A stretch of DNA of 64,000 bases. It comes from Carboxylicivirga sp. M1479 (GTDB lineage: Bacteria > Bacteroidota > Bacteroidia > Bacteroidales > Marinilabiliaceae). The position numbers and the translations under genes are program-made. Of this stretch, positions 53,392 through 62,714 are shown one piece after another. The stretch is from positions 1 to 64,000 of the forward strand of contig NZ_VKDE01000026.1 of the NCBI RefSeq assembly GCF_007097485.1. Reading direction: 5' to 3'. Positions within the stretch are counted from its first letter, which is position 1; each line of letters opens with the position of its first letter. The notes below the pieces were generated by a model. That model was given only the letters and a program-made list of their open reading frames with translations, did no database searches and was not told the DNA's origin.

Positions 53392-55197
53392 ATGAAACAA
53401 TCAATAAGTATTATCACTTTAATCCTATTGTTGGGCATAACTACCTCCAGAGCTCAGCACGGTACGCATACAAACGGGATTGAACCCTATTACCACCCTA
53501 AGGATTTAAGCAATTACCTGGAATCGATTGATCCGGTCTATTTACCTTATATGTTTGCTTCTGACGAAGACATGCGGTGGTGGAAAGAAGCTAAGTTCGG
53601 CATTTTTGTTCACTGGGCTCCGTCGGTAGTGACCGAGGCACCCCTTAGCTGGGGGCGTAAAGGGCCACGACCGCATCATTCATCAGACGGAACCGTAAAA
53701 AAAGGAGTGCCCCAGCAGGAATACAACGACACTTACAAAACCTTTAATCCTGTTAATTTTGATGCTGAAGAATGGGTGAAGACATGGAAAAAAGCCGGAG
53801 CCAGGTATTTCGTCTTTACGGCCAAGCATCACTACGGCTTTTGTATGTGGGACACCAAAACAACCGATTTTAACATCATGAACACGCCCTATGGCAAAGA
53901 TGTAATGAAAGACATTGCTGATGCCTGCGAAAAGCACGATATGCGTTTAATGTGGTATTATTCACAGCCCGACTGGACACATCCATATTATGCTGAAAAT
54001 GTACCTCATCAGCGCTATAACGACGAAATATTATTTCCCCAATTAGAAGAGCTAATGAGTTATAAAGGCATTGACGGCATCTGGTTTGATGGATTGGGGC
54101 TTCATCCCGACCGCTGGAACTCTCCTAAGATGCTAAAGATGATACGTGATGTCAATCCCAATGCGATTGTGAATCATCGCCACGGACCTCCGCAATGGCA
54201 CATGGGTGACTTTGACGGCCCGGAACGCGGCGTGGGTCGTTTTCAGGTGAATCGTCCCTGGGAAACATGTGATGTTATTGCAGGTGCCTGGGCCTATAAC
54301 GGCGAGTCAGACCCGGCTCCAATAGGTGAAGTGATAAAAGCCCTAACCAAAGTAGCAGTGAATGGCGGTAACCTTTTGTTGGGTACCGGACCTCGCCCGG
54401 ATGGTTCCAACGTGGATAACCACGTGGCACGACTAACAGAAATGGGTGATTACCTGGCTAAGTATGGCGAAAGTATTTATGCCACTCAGGGGGGGCCATA
54501 TATCTCAGGCCCATGGGGTGGAGCCACCTATAAGGGTAATAAGGTGTATTTGCATTTGATGGGTAATAAAGAAGGAAAGGCACTTATCTTACCGCAATTA
54601 CCGGCTAATGTAAAGGCTTTTAAAGCACTGACGAATAACACAGGCATTGAAGTAAGCAATACTAAAAAAGGACTTGTGGTAAAGTATGATGCCCGGCAGG
54701 ATGATGAGCTGTTTCCGGTTATTGAACTGACTATAAACAAAGATGCAGCAAGCATCACGCCCATTGCAACCAGCGGACATTTACTGCTTCAATCAGTTAA
54801 ACTGCAAGCCAGTTCTGATAAAGCAGAGAGCTTTGCCAGTAAAAATTTATTACCAGGTGCAGGAGAGGATTTCTCGGAAGGTATCCGTATTAAAAAATCG
54901 TGGCGCCCATCGGATCAAGATGAAGAACCAAGCCTGGAATATTCCTGGGAACAGCCGCAAAAAATTAAACAAATATCTATTAAAGAAGGAAGGCGCCTAG
55001 ACAAATCGAAGGTGAAGGCTTTTCAGATTCAAAGCTGGAATAAAGGGCAATGGGAAACCATTCATAAAGGTAGTAATATAGGCCGCTTTTACGGTGTTAA
55101 TTTTACCACACCTGTCAACACCTCAAAATTACGCATCACATTTGAAAATGCGAAGGGATTAGAAATTAACAAAGTGCTAATTTACAATATATTATAA
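53392..55197 (+). CDS. Alpha-L-fucosidase, GH29
   Basis: 601 aa, secreted (signal about 1-21, ending TTSRAQ). GH29 barrel: WKEAKFGIFVHWAPSVV, FTAKHHYGFCMWDTKTTDFN, nucleophile D233 in GIDGIWFDGLG, and GGNLLLGTGPRPDG. A C-terminal F5/8-like beta domain (about 465-600) has SLEYSWEQPQKIKQISIKEG. The stop overlaps the start of the next sulfatase gene by one base (TAATG), so the pair is translationally coupled and probably acts on the same sulfated, fucosylated structure. The insert PLSWGRKGPRPHHSSDGT at about 84-101 is larger than in the other fucosidase in this window. Confidence 0.93.
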   Translation: MKQSISIITLILLLGITTSRAQHGTHTNGIEPYYHPKDLSNYLESIDPVYLPYMFASDEDMRWWKEAKFGIFVHWAPSVVTEAPLSWGRKGPRPHHSSDGTVKKGVPQQEYNDTYKTFNPVNFDAEEWVKTWKKAGARYFVFTAKHHYGFCMWDTKTTDFNIMNTPYGKDVMKDIADACEKHDMRLMWYYSQPDWTHPYYAENVPHQRYNDEILFPQLEELMSYKGIDGIWFDGLGLHPDRWNSPKMLKMIRDVNPNAIVNHRHGPPQWHMGDFDGPERGVGRFQVNRPWETCDVIAGAWAYNGESDPAPIGEVIKALTKVAVNGGNLLLGTGPRPDGSNVDNHVARLTEMGDYLAKYGESIYATQGGPYISGPWGGATYKGNKVYLHLMGNKEGKALILPQLPANVKAFKALTNNTGIEVSNTKKGLVVKYDARQDDELFPVIELTINKDAASITPIATSGHLLLQSVKLQASSDKAESFASKNLLPGAGEDFSEGIRIKKSWRPSDQDEEPSLEYSWEQPQKIKQISIKEGRRLDKSKVKAFQIQSWNKGQWETIHKGSNIGRFYGVNFTTPVNTSKLRITFENAKGLEINKVLIYNIL

Positions 55198-56615
55198 TGC
55201 GACATATTTATTTACTTCTATTATTGTGGGCCGGTTTGGTAACGGCCCAGACAAAACAGCCCAATGTATTACTTATATTAGCGGATGACCTGGGTATTAA
55301 TGCGCTTAATTGCTACGGTAATAAAGCCGTAGAAACGCCTAACATCGATCGCTTATTCGAACAGGGCATGCATTTCACCAATGGCTATGCCAACGACCCA
55401 ACCTGTGCACCGTCACGAGCCTCTATTATGACCGGGCAATTGTCTCCACGCACCAATATTTACCGGGTGGTTAACCGCCACTACACTGCGAAAAATGCAG
55501 AAGAGATGCGACAGCATATGCGCTACCTGCCACCTGCTACTGCACACCTGTATTCCGGAAACAATGGCTTGGATCCTAAGTGTTTTAATATGGCCAAAGC
55601 CTTTAAAGGAGCTGAATACAGAACAGCTGCTTTCGGAAAGTGGCATCTGGGAACGGGCACTTCAGCCATGCACAAAGTCGGTTTTGACGTAGCTATTGAA
55701 GCCAAGAAGCATTATAATTTCTCAACAGTACCGCAGCAGGATGACTATGACAGTAAGGTGTACAATGCCGATTATTGTACCCAAAAAGGAGTTGACTTTA
55801 TGAATGCTTGTGTGAAAAATGAGCAACCATTCTTTTTGTTCATGCCTTATTATCTGGTGCATGGACCATTTGATCCAAAACCAGAGTACGTTAAATACTT
55901 CAGCAATAAACTCAAAGGAAGTGAGTACGATCACGAACAAGTGATTGATGTCATTGCCATGATCAAATCATTGGACGACAGTGTTGGTGAATTATTGAAT
56001 AACCTTGAAAGAATGGGTATTGCCGATAATACCATTGTCATTTTCACCTCAGACAACGGCCATTATCAGGTTAAAGGAAACAATCTGTTTGCTCAGCCTT
56101 ATAGGGGGAATAAAGGTGTAATGTGGGAAGGTGGTGTGCGTATACCCTATATTTTTAAATGGCCTGATCATATTGAGCCGGGAACAAAATCAGAATTGCC
56201 AATCATTCACGTCGACCTATTTCCGACCCTGGCTGACATGGCAAATATTCAAATAGATGAGAACCACATCATTGATGGAATCAGCATAAAAAGCACTTTA
56301 CTCAATAAAGAGACAAGCCCTGAGCGAAGAATGCCTCTGGTATGGTTTTATACAAATTACAGTGGCTTTAATTCCAAAACAAAGAAATTTCAATCAAAAT
56401 GGATTAATGTCATTCAGGACAATGGTTATAAGCTTCTTGAAGATATTGAAACGAATAGTTATGAGCTTTATAATCTGAGTAATGATCCTGGTGAGAAAAA
56501 GAATATCTTCACTAAAGAATCGGTGATTGCCCAGCGTTTAATTGAACAATTGGAGCAGGCCAAGAAAAACACGAAATTACCTGAACCTGCAATAAACCCT
56601 GAGTTTAAGCGGTAA
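55197..56615 (+). CDS. S1-type sulfatase, CAPSR, coupled to the fucosidase
   Basis: 472 aa. Signal about 1-18 (LLLLWAGLVTAQ). Formylglycine Cys C70 in NDPTCAPSRASIMTGQ; metal Asp D30/D31 in LILADDLGINA; IVIFTSDNGHYQ; FGKWHLGTG. Starts one base inside the fucosidase stop and ends before a strong intrinsic terminator at 56636-56672, so the fucosidase-sulfatase unit is a two-gene operon. Sulfate removal next to fucose is the inferred role; the subfamily is not assignable by eye. Confidence 0.93.
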   Translation: MRHIYLLLLLWAGLVTAQTKQPNVLLILADDLGINALNCYGNKAVETPNIDRLFEQGMHFTNGYANDPTCAPSRASIMTGQLSPRTNIYRVVNRHYTAKNAEEMRQHMRYLPPATAHLYSGNNGLDPKCFNMAKAFKGAEYRTAAFGKWHLGTGTSAMHKVGFDVAIEAKKHYNFSTVPQQDDYDSKVYNADYCTQKGVDFMNACVKNEQPFFLFMPYYLVHGPFDPKPEYVKYFSNKLKGSEYDHEQVIDVIAMIKSLDDSVGELLNNLERMGIADNTIVIFTSDNGHYQVKGNNLFAQPYRGNKGVMWEGGVRIPYIFKWPDHIEPGTKSELPIIHVDLFPTLADMANIQIDENHIIDGISIKSTLLNKETSPERRMPLVWFYTNYSGFNSKTKKFQSKWINVIQDNGYKLLEDIETNSYELYNLSNDPGEKKNIFTKESVIAQRLIEQLEQAKKNTKLPEPAINPEFKR

Positions 56616-56981
56616 TATGAAAACAAACAATTAGTAAAAAGGCATCCGGAGGCTATTCCGGATGCCTTTTTTAGTAAACGTTGGCATCGCCTATATTTCA
56701 GCTCCCAAGCTAATCCTTTTGCGTGGCATGTGATAATATCAACCTGGAGGGCATTTATTTTGTCATGCGACGACTTTTTAGGTTCATTTAAAGTCATTGA
56801 ACGAGGAAAAGACTTCCGAGAGTCACTCAATACAACCCGGGAAATCAACCCAATGAGGCCACACCTGATTAATATTGAGTGAGAAGCAGATAAAAATAGC
56901 CGAGAACACCTTATGTTGCTCGTTAAATTAACAAAAATGAATAGGACTATAAACAATTACCAGAAGACGTAGATAATTGTT
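56616..56981. other. Region between the terminator and the IS left end
   Basis: After the terminator, about 310 bp without a convincing gene. Frames on both strands are short or shadow the sulfatase end. One plus-strand frame (DDFLGSFKVIERGKDFRES..., about 56770-56890) looks protein-like but has stops on both sides; I cannot identify it. Confidence 0.4.
56636..56672 (+). terminator. Intrinsic terminator after the fucosidase-sulfatase operon
   Basis: AGGCATCCGGA (56640-56650) / TCCGGATGCCT (56657-56667), loop GGCTAT, then a run of T to 56672, with A-run before it. Textbook Rho-independent terminator about 25 bp past the stop. Confidence 0.92.
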
Positions 56982-58591
56982 CTAGCCTGAATTATTCATA
57001 AAAAAGGGATAAGTGCTCCTTGAATCTTCTGGAATATCAGTATTTTCAAGGTATCGATACACAAATCCCTTTATGTAATGATAAAAAATAAATCAGAAAG
57101 TATCTCCACGTCCTACGAACTTTTTCCAATAGAAGGAAAAAACATTGAGCTTACGTTCAACGGTGAGGAAATTAGCAGCGATGGCGGCCTGCTGTTACTT
57201 CGAGAAACAGAGCAACAGATAGGTCTAATAGAAGGCGCGGTTGCTTGTATTGAAGATAGCAGGGATAAGCGGTATATCGACCATACGGTAAAAGAGCTCC
57301 TTACGCAACGAATTTTTCAAATAGCCACTAGCTTCTCAACCAACAATGAGCAGGTTGGAAAATGCTATTGACAACAAAATGCTTTACCGTATAGGTGAGT
57401 ACCTACTTGACACATTTATTGGCTCTTATCAGAGTGCCCCACCTTTAATTATACTGGATTGTGACGATACCAACAATAACACCTATGGAGGGCAACAATT
57501 GAGCCTTTTCAATAATTACTACCACAACCACTGCTACATGCCATTGCATATATACGAAGGCTTGTCGGGTAAGCTGGTGGCCACTATGCTTAAGCCTGGT
57601 CGAAGGAGCAAACAAAGCGATGTAGCTTCATTATTAAAGAAATTGATTTTCAGGTTGAGACAACAGTGGCCAGACACACTGATTATCGTTCGGGGGGATG
57701 GCCATTTTGCATCGGCAGATTTTATGAAATGGGCAGATACTCAATCACGCACTGGATATATTACCGGGTTGAGCGGAAATAAGAAACTTCATCAACAAGC
57801 GCAAATAACCATTGATAGTGCAAAGCGTGAATTCAAGCAATACAAGAAACCTGTAAAACGTTATCATTCTTTCTTATACCAGGCCGGAACCTGGCACAAG
57901 CCCCAAAAAGTTGTAGTAAAGGTCGAAGTATCCCAATTGGGAACCAACATCAGGTATATTGTAACCAATATGACTGATTTCAGGACTAAAGACCTTTATG
58001 AAAAAGGCTATTGTGCAAGAGGGGCAATGGAATTACGAATAAAAGAGCACAAATTACACCTAAAATCAGATCGTGTCTCCTGCAACAATTTTAAGGCCAA
58101 TCAATTTCGCTTGCTCTTACATTCAATGGCATATGTTCTTCTGCACACTTTTCAAAAGGAAGTATTGGGAACAACAGAGTTCGCCAACGCCACCTTTAAA
58201 ACTATTCAGAACAAAATCATCAAAACAGCTGCCAGGGTCAAAGAGCTTAAAACAAAAATCAAAATTGAATTTCCAAAATGCTGTCCAACAAAGCAGATAC
58301 AAGCTAATAGCTTTGAAATGTTATCCTTATTAAGGATCTAGTCTTAGTTCTCTAATCGAAAAACACATACTAATAATCAGAATATCCTTCGGGCTGTATG
58401 GGTAAGCTATGTCCAAACCAGTGCAGTTAGCTCTATATTCGCATGTTTACTGTATACATATGGTGCAATATGGGCATGAATTCAACCTTTAGTTACCAAA
58501 TATTAGCAATATTGTAGTTGAGAAAGTCTCCTTGTCTTAAATGTCGTTCCTATTTCTTTGTTAAATTTAATTTATGAATAATTCAGGCTAG
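56982..58591 (+). mobile_element. IS1380-family insertion sequence (defective)
   Basis: About 1.6 kb bounded by 21-bp perfect inverted repeats: CTAGCCTGAATTATTCATAAA (56982-57002) and its complement at 58571-58591. Contains one broken IS1380-type transposase. No target-site duplication was obvious at the flanks, so the insertion may be old or rearranged. Sits between two transcription terminators. Confidence 0.85.
57078..58341 (+). pseudogene. IS1380-family transposase with internal deletion
   Basis: The 5' frame (57078-~57324) encodes the N-terminus (FNGEEISSDGGLLLLRETEQ, ending QRIFQIA). The 3' frame resumes as PLASQPTMSRLENAIDN and runs to 58341, with LIILDCDDTNNNTYGGQQL, IIVRGDGHFASADFMKWA and YCARGAMELRIKEHKLHLKSDR (catalytic DDE-type region). 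Related transposases have about 30 more residues between QIA and PLASQPT; these are missing and the reading frame changes at the junction. The remaining two pieces total about 420 codons. The element is therefore probably immobile unless helped by an intact copy elsewhere. Confidence 0.85.
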
Positions 58592-58596
58592 GGACT

Positions 58597-58638
58597 AAAA
58601 AAACCACTATGCTCATTCTGGACATAGTGGTTTTTTTT
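58597..58638. terminator. Bidirectional intrinsic terminator
   Basis: CCACTATG (58604-58611) / CATAGTGG (58623-58630) with A-run before and T-run after. It serves either the minus-strand sulfatase at 58801 or stops read-through from the IS. About 160 bp past the sulfatase stop. Confidence 0.8.
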
Positions 58639-58800
58639 AAATACCTTGCGCTCCATAAAGGTTGATTGTTTCAATATGGTTCATGTACCCAAGCAGCACA
58701 TTTGATCTTTCATTTGCAAGGTTGCTCCCGGTTAAAAAGATCATTAAAAGACCAATCAACACCATTCAGTTTTTCGAAGTGCTCATGCTTAAAAAATTGC

Positions 58801-60408
58801 TTACTCAACTTTCAACTCCCCAAAACTTCCGGGAATATTTTTCATGTGCATCTGTAGCTCCTCTTGCATTTCATGCAGTACTTCGCGGTACTCTTCCTTA
58901 CCGGCCAGGTTGTTTTGTTCCCCCGGATCAATTTCCAAGTCATATAACTGATCAGGCACAGCGTAAGACGGATATCGCTGCGTAGCCGGAAATTCAGCAT
59001 CGCCACCACCCGGAATAATCTGCACATGACCAAACGGTTTAGAAGGATCTGTATTATTCGGTTCCTTACCTCTGTTTTTTAACTTCTTATTGTAGGCATT
59101 GAGTATTTCAACCCGCTCTTCGGCTGTTATACTTTTCACCCACTGAGGGTATCTCAAAGCAATATACTTATACTTACCTTTGCGTACACCGCGTGCATAG
59201 CCAATCTCAAAATACATGGAAGCATACTCATTACTTTCTTTTCCTTCCAGTTCCCTGTAAAAGCTTTGACCATCCATTTCTGTAGTATCCACTTTAGCGT
59301 TTACCATATCAATAATGGTGGGTAAAAAGTCAACGTTAGACACCAGCTTGTCGCTAAAGCTGCCCACTTTAAAACCTCCACTTTTCCAGATCACGCTTGG
59401 ATTAGCAGTTGCACCCTGATATACCGAACCTTTGGCATACTGTCCATGATCATTAAAAAAGAAAATAATGGTATTGTCAAACTTACCTTGCTCTTTTAAT
59501 GACTGAATTAAGGCACCAAGTGCATCATCCATCCATAATAAATTGGCAATCTTATCATTAACAGGCAATCCGGCTTTCTCTAAACGCTCAGGAATAGTGG
59601 ATGGCTTTGGCAATACATCCGGAACTTTATCCAGGCGACCGGTTGGTATGATGTGACGGTCGGCATTCCATGAGCGGTGTGCGGCAGTTGGACCGTGTGG
59701 CAATGTGGTTGCAAAATACAGGAAAAACGGCGCCTCTTTGCTTTGTTCAATAAAGCGAAAGGCTGATTCTGTTGTCCAATCTAGGTTATGAACTGCCAAA
59801 CTCATAGGGCCGTTAAAATCAGGATTCTCATAATACAAGCCATCGGCATAGTCGAAGCCATGTTTCAGATAGGCCTTTTGTGTAAGTTCGTAGTTCAGGC
59901 GCAGACGTTCCATCACCTTGCTCTCTGCTGTATCTGTCTTTAAAGGCACTTTTTCCCAACCTTCAACTTCGTACACATGGTTTTTACCAACACCACCGGT
60001 AAAATAGCCCTCGCTCTTGAGGATATTAGCCATGTGTGCCTCTCCCGGCATGATGTGGGTATTCCATTCAACAACTCTCTGATTATCGTTTCTCTTCACC
60101 CGTCCTAAAAAATCAGGATTAGTTGCACGACTGGCATACTTTCCGGTTAGCACGTTGAAGCGACTTGGGGTACAAACCGTGGCACTTACATGTTGCCCCA
60201 TCATAATAACCCCCTCATTCACCAACATATCCAGGTTGGGAGTCAGGTTTTTACCCTTCCCCTCAGGCAGGAAATTAAACATATCACGCGTCATATCATC
60301 GGCTACAAAGAACACAATATTAGGTCGCTCGTCTTGCTTATTGTCTTTAGTACAGGCTATAGCAAAAAATTGAATAAATGCTATGCTGATAATTAAAATT
60401 TTCTTCAT
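58801..60408 (-). CDS. S1-type sulfatase, lipoprotein, CTPSR
   Basis: 535 aa. Lipobox FFAIACTKDN (C19). Formylglycine Cys C79 in SATVCTPSRFNVLTGKY; metal Asp D37/D38 in FFVADDMTRDMF. The second metal motif is IIFFFNDHGQYAKG, i.e. NDHG instead of SDNG, a change seen in some heparan-type sulfatases. Contains FGHVQIIPGGGDAEFP near the C-terminus. Two bases separate it from the GH9 gene upstream, so the two are one operon. Specificity unknown, but differs from the CAPSR enzymes in this window by its metal motif. Confidence 0.9.
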   Translation of the reverse strand: MKKILIISIAFIQFFAIACTKDNKQDERPNIVFFVADDMTRDMFNFLPEGKGKNLTPNLDMLVNEGVIMMGQHVSATVCTPSRFNVLTGKYASRATNPDFLGRVKRNDNQRVVEWNTHIMPGEAHMANILKSEGYFTGGVGKNHVYEVEGWEKVPLKTDTAESKVMERLRLNYELTQKAYLKHGFDYADGLYYENPDFNGPMSLAVHNLDWTTESAFRFIEQSKEAPFFLYFATTLPHGPTAAHRSWNADRHIIPTGRLDKVPDVLPKPSTIPERLEKAGLPVNDKIANLLWMDDALGALIQSLKEQGKFDNTIIFFFNDHGQYAKGSVYQGATANPSVIWKSGGFKVGSFSDKLVSNVDFLPTIIDMVNAKVDTTEMDGQSFYRELEGKESNEYASMYFEIGYARGVRKGKYKYIALRYPQWVKSITAEERVEILNAYNKKLKNRGKEPNNTDPSKPFGHVQIIPGGGDAEFPATQRYPSYAVPDQLYDLEIDPGEQNNLAGKEEYREVLHEMQEELQMHMKNIPGSFGELKVE

Positions 60409-60410
60409 TT

Positions 60411-62123
60411 TTATTTATTGTTTTTATTTGAATAAATAGCATCAAGAGCTAAAACGGTAAAAATGGCTGGTGAATTCCAATTGATTGCCACTTCGTTGGT
60501 TGAATAACTGCACACCTTATCAACATAACTCATAGCAGGTAGCTTAGTTCCATAGATTTCCGAACCACAATCGTTCTGAACGGTATTCGTTGGACCTCCG
60601 GATAATAAGCCCGGAATTGGAGCTTCGATACCATCCGCGTCGCATCGTCTGTCGTGCAGAAACATCACTCGGTTGGTACCATAGCCTGTTACAAAGCATT
60701 TATTTAGCGGATTCGCCCCTAACACATACGAAATACATGCATCGGCCGCATGTAAGTATTTGTCATCACCTCTCATTACGTAAGCATTAATCAGAAGCAT
60801 ACCGTCATTCATCACTTCACCATTACTTCCCCACGGAAACTTATTAATGGATATCTTATAGGCCGACTCGTTGTAATGTCTGTAAAGTTTGTTTGCTAAT
60901 TTTATGATGCGTTGCTGTGCCTGTTGCTTATTCAGTTTAGAACCGTATGTATTATCGGCCATCAAACTCAAAAGCCCAAGAGTATTAACACGGCGCCATT
61001 CGGGACGCATAAATTTTTGCTCTTCAAAGTTGATTTCTTTTTTATAAGCTTTCTTGCCGGTGGCTAAAAACAACTCAGTGGCCGCCCAGAATTTTTCATC
61101 TGCAATATTTTTATCATCATATTGGCCGGTTGTTATATCTTCCGGCTGAACATACATGATATTTGGGTTGGCTAAAGTCCATTCCCAGGCCCTTTCAGCA
61201 GCCTTGATGCATTGCTGAGCCAGCGATTGCAGGCCTTTGTTTTCATGCTTTAGAATGCGTGCGGCTTTGGACATAACAGCCGCAAAATCACAGGTGGCAG
61301 CTGTTGTTTTCATCACCACATAACGGTCCCCGGTGTCTTTATGCGGCATAATCATGCCACAGAATGATTTGGTTGTAAGCTTATGGTACACCCCGCCATC
61401 ATTGGGATCTTGCATGCTGAGCATCCATCTCAGGTTCACCAATATTTCATTCAGGATATCTGCAGTCTTATCAGACGATTCAGGGATATTGGTATTAACC
61501 GTTTTTAGATGTTCAGGAAATAGCTCATACAAATGTAACAGTGTATAAGTAGTAATTCCTGAATTAACTATATACTTGCCATAGTCGCCGGCGTCGTACC
61601 ATCCTCCCGGAGAAGAAATAGTGCTTTCTGCAGGTCGGTTCTTTCCGGCTGCTGAAGTATGAATCTTCACTTTATCATCGGGATGACCGGCCTGACGTGC
61701 ATAAATACCAGCATGTTTCTCGAGAATAGGCTCAGTGGCGCGTGCCATGTAATAGGACTTTAACAAGTCGGTACCCAGACGATTATAAGCCTTGTTATCA
61801 ATTTTAAAATCGATTACATGTTTCATGCCATCCACCAGCAGCCGGTAGCTGCCGTCAGCACTTACTTCAGTCACATCGGCATAGGTCACTTCTGTGCCAG
61901 AAAATTCCCAGGCCTTAGCCTTAGGTGTTTCCGACACCAATACTTCTTCGCCTTTTCCATTGAGTACCTTGAATGAAGCTTCTCCAAAAGCTTTCGGTAA
62001 AAACACATGCTTTACGGATTGAGGATGATAGGCATATTGATTAAGGTGCTGTGCCTGTATTTGAACAACGGCATGGCTTAGCACAAAATACAATACAGTT
62101 ATATAAACGAACGATTTAAACAT
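60411..62123 (-). CDS. Glycoside hydrolase family 9 (endoglucanase-like)
   Basis: 570 aa, secreted (signal about 1-24, ending QIQAQ). An N-terminal Ig-like CelD_N domain (about 25-105) precedes the (alpha/alpha)6 barrel. Catalytic Asp pair D177/D180 in GGWYDAGDYGKY; proton donor E544 in STNEVAINWNSPAI near the C-terminus, as in active GH9. SISINKFPWGSNGEVMNDGML (SINKFPWGSNGEVMND) and YVLGANPLNKCFVTGYG are family blocks. GH9 cleaves beta-1,4-glucans; some members act on xyloglucan or beta-1,3/1,4-glucan, and a few on glucosamine-type glycans. Co-transcribed with the sulfatase 2 bp downstream. Confidence 0.92.
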   Translation of the reverse strand: MFKSFVYITVLYFVLSHAVVQIQAQHLNQYAYHPQSVKHVFLPKAFGEASFKVLNGKGEEVLVSETPKAKAWEFSGTEVTYADVTEVSADGSYRLLVDGMKHVIDFKIDNKAYNRLGTDLLKSYYMARATEPILEKHAGIYARQAGHPDDKVKIHTSAAGKNRPAESTISSPGGWYDAGDYGKYIVNSGITTYTLLHLYELFPEHLKTVNTNIPESSDKTADILNEILVNLRWMLSMQDPNDGGVYHKLTTKSFCGMIMPHKDTGDRYVVMKTTAATCDFAAVMSKAARILKHENKGLQSLAQQCIKAAERAWEWTLANPNIMYVQPEDITTGQYDDKNIADEKFWAATELFLATGKKAYKKEINFEEQKFMRPEWRRVNTLGLLSLMADNTYGSKLNKQQAQQRIIKLANKLYRHYNESAYKISINKFPWGSNGEVMNDGMLLINAYVMRGDDKYLHAADACISYVLGANPLNKCFVTGYGTNRVMFLHDRRCDADGIEAPIPGLLSGGPTNTVQNDCGSEIYGTKLPAMSYVDKVCSYSTNEVAINWNSPAIFTVLALDAIYSNKNNK

Positions 62124-62714
62124 ATTTTGGGTTTTAATTTGTATTTATTCTTCATATCCATTTCATGGAAAAAACACTTCTATCATATCCTGAAAATCAA
62201 ACAATTCAACAGTAAACAATACCTCATCCATGAATACTAGCTTATCTGGGCCAATAGCAGATTACACTCAGAGATTTAATTGCCGAGACACCTGTATTAT
62301 TTTCTGATCGCTAATGGCCAATAAGATCAAGTTAAGTGTAACTAAGAAGTGAATTCATCAATGCAGCATTATATCAGTTCTAAGTCTAATGCAATACTAC
62401 TTCCATCAATGTAAAATATGTTTTAAAAATCGTTCGAACAGGTATCAATTTGATTCAGCGGCCAATAAAATTACAGACGTTACAATTTAGTAACCTCAGT
62501 TCGATTAAAATTACAGAGCTCAGATTTCATTATATAATTGATAAACAATTAAAATCATAGAATTGAACATTGTGATTATCCATTTAAACTACTCAACCGG
62601 AAAAATGGTACCTTCAGTGTTAAGTATGGCTAAATAATGCGACCCTCCTTTTTTTTGCAATTAGTAAAATGCGGGTTGCTTCCTCCATTTATAATAGCAC
62701 CTATCTATTTTGCC
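62124..62714. other. Long intergenic region between GH9 and the esterase
   Basis: 591 bp. Contains a direct repeat AAAATTACAGA at 62467-62477 and 62507-62517 (exactly 40 bp apart), enclosing GTTAC/GTAAC (62479-62494). CTTTTTTTT runs occur near 62648. No gene or confident promoter seen. Confidence 0.5.

Noticed and set aside
56468-56956. 162-codon minus-strand frame
   Set aside because: Mostly antisense to the sulfatase 3' end and across a terminator; composition not protein-like.
56977-58596. Target-site duplication of the IS1380 element
   Set aside because: Flanking bases (TGTT... and GGAC...) do not match, so no duplication can be claimed.
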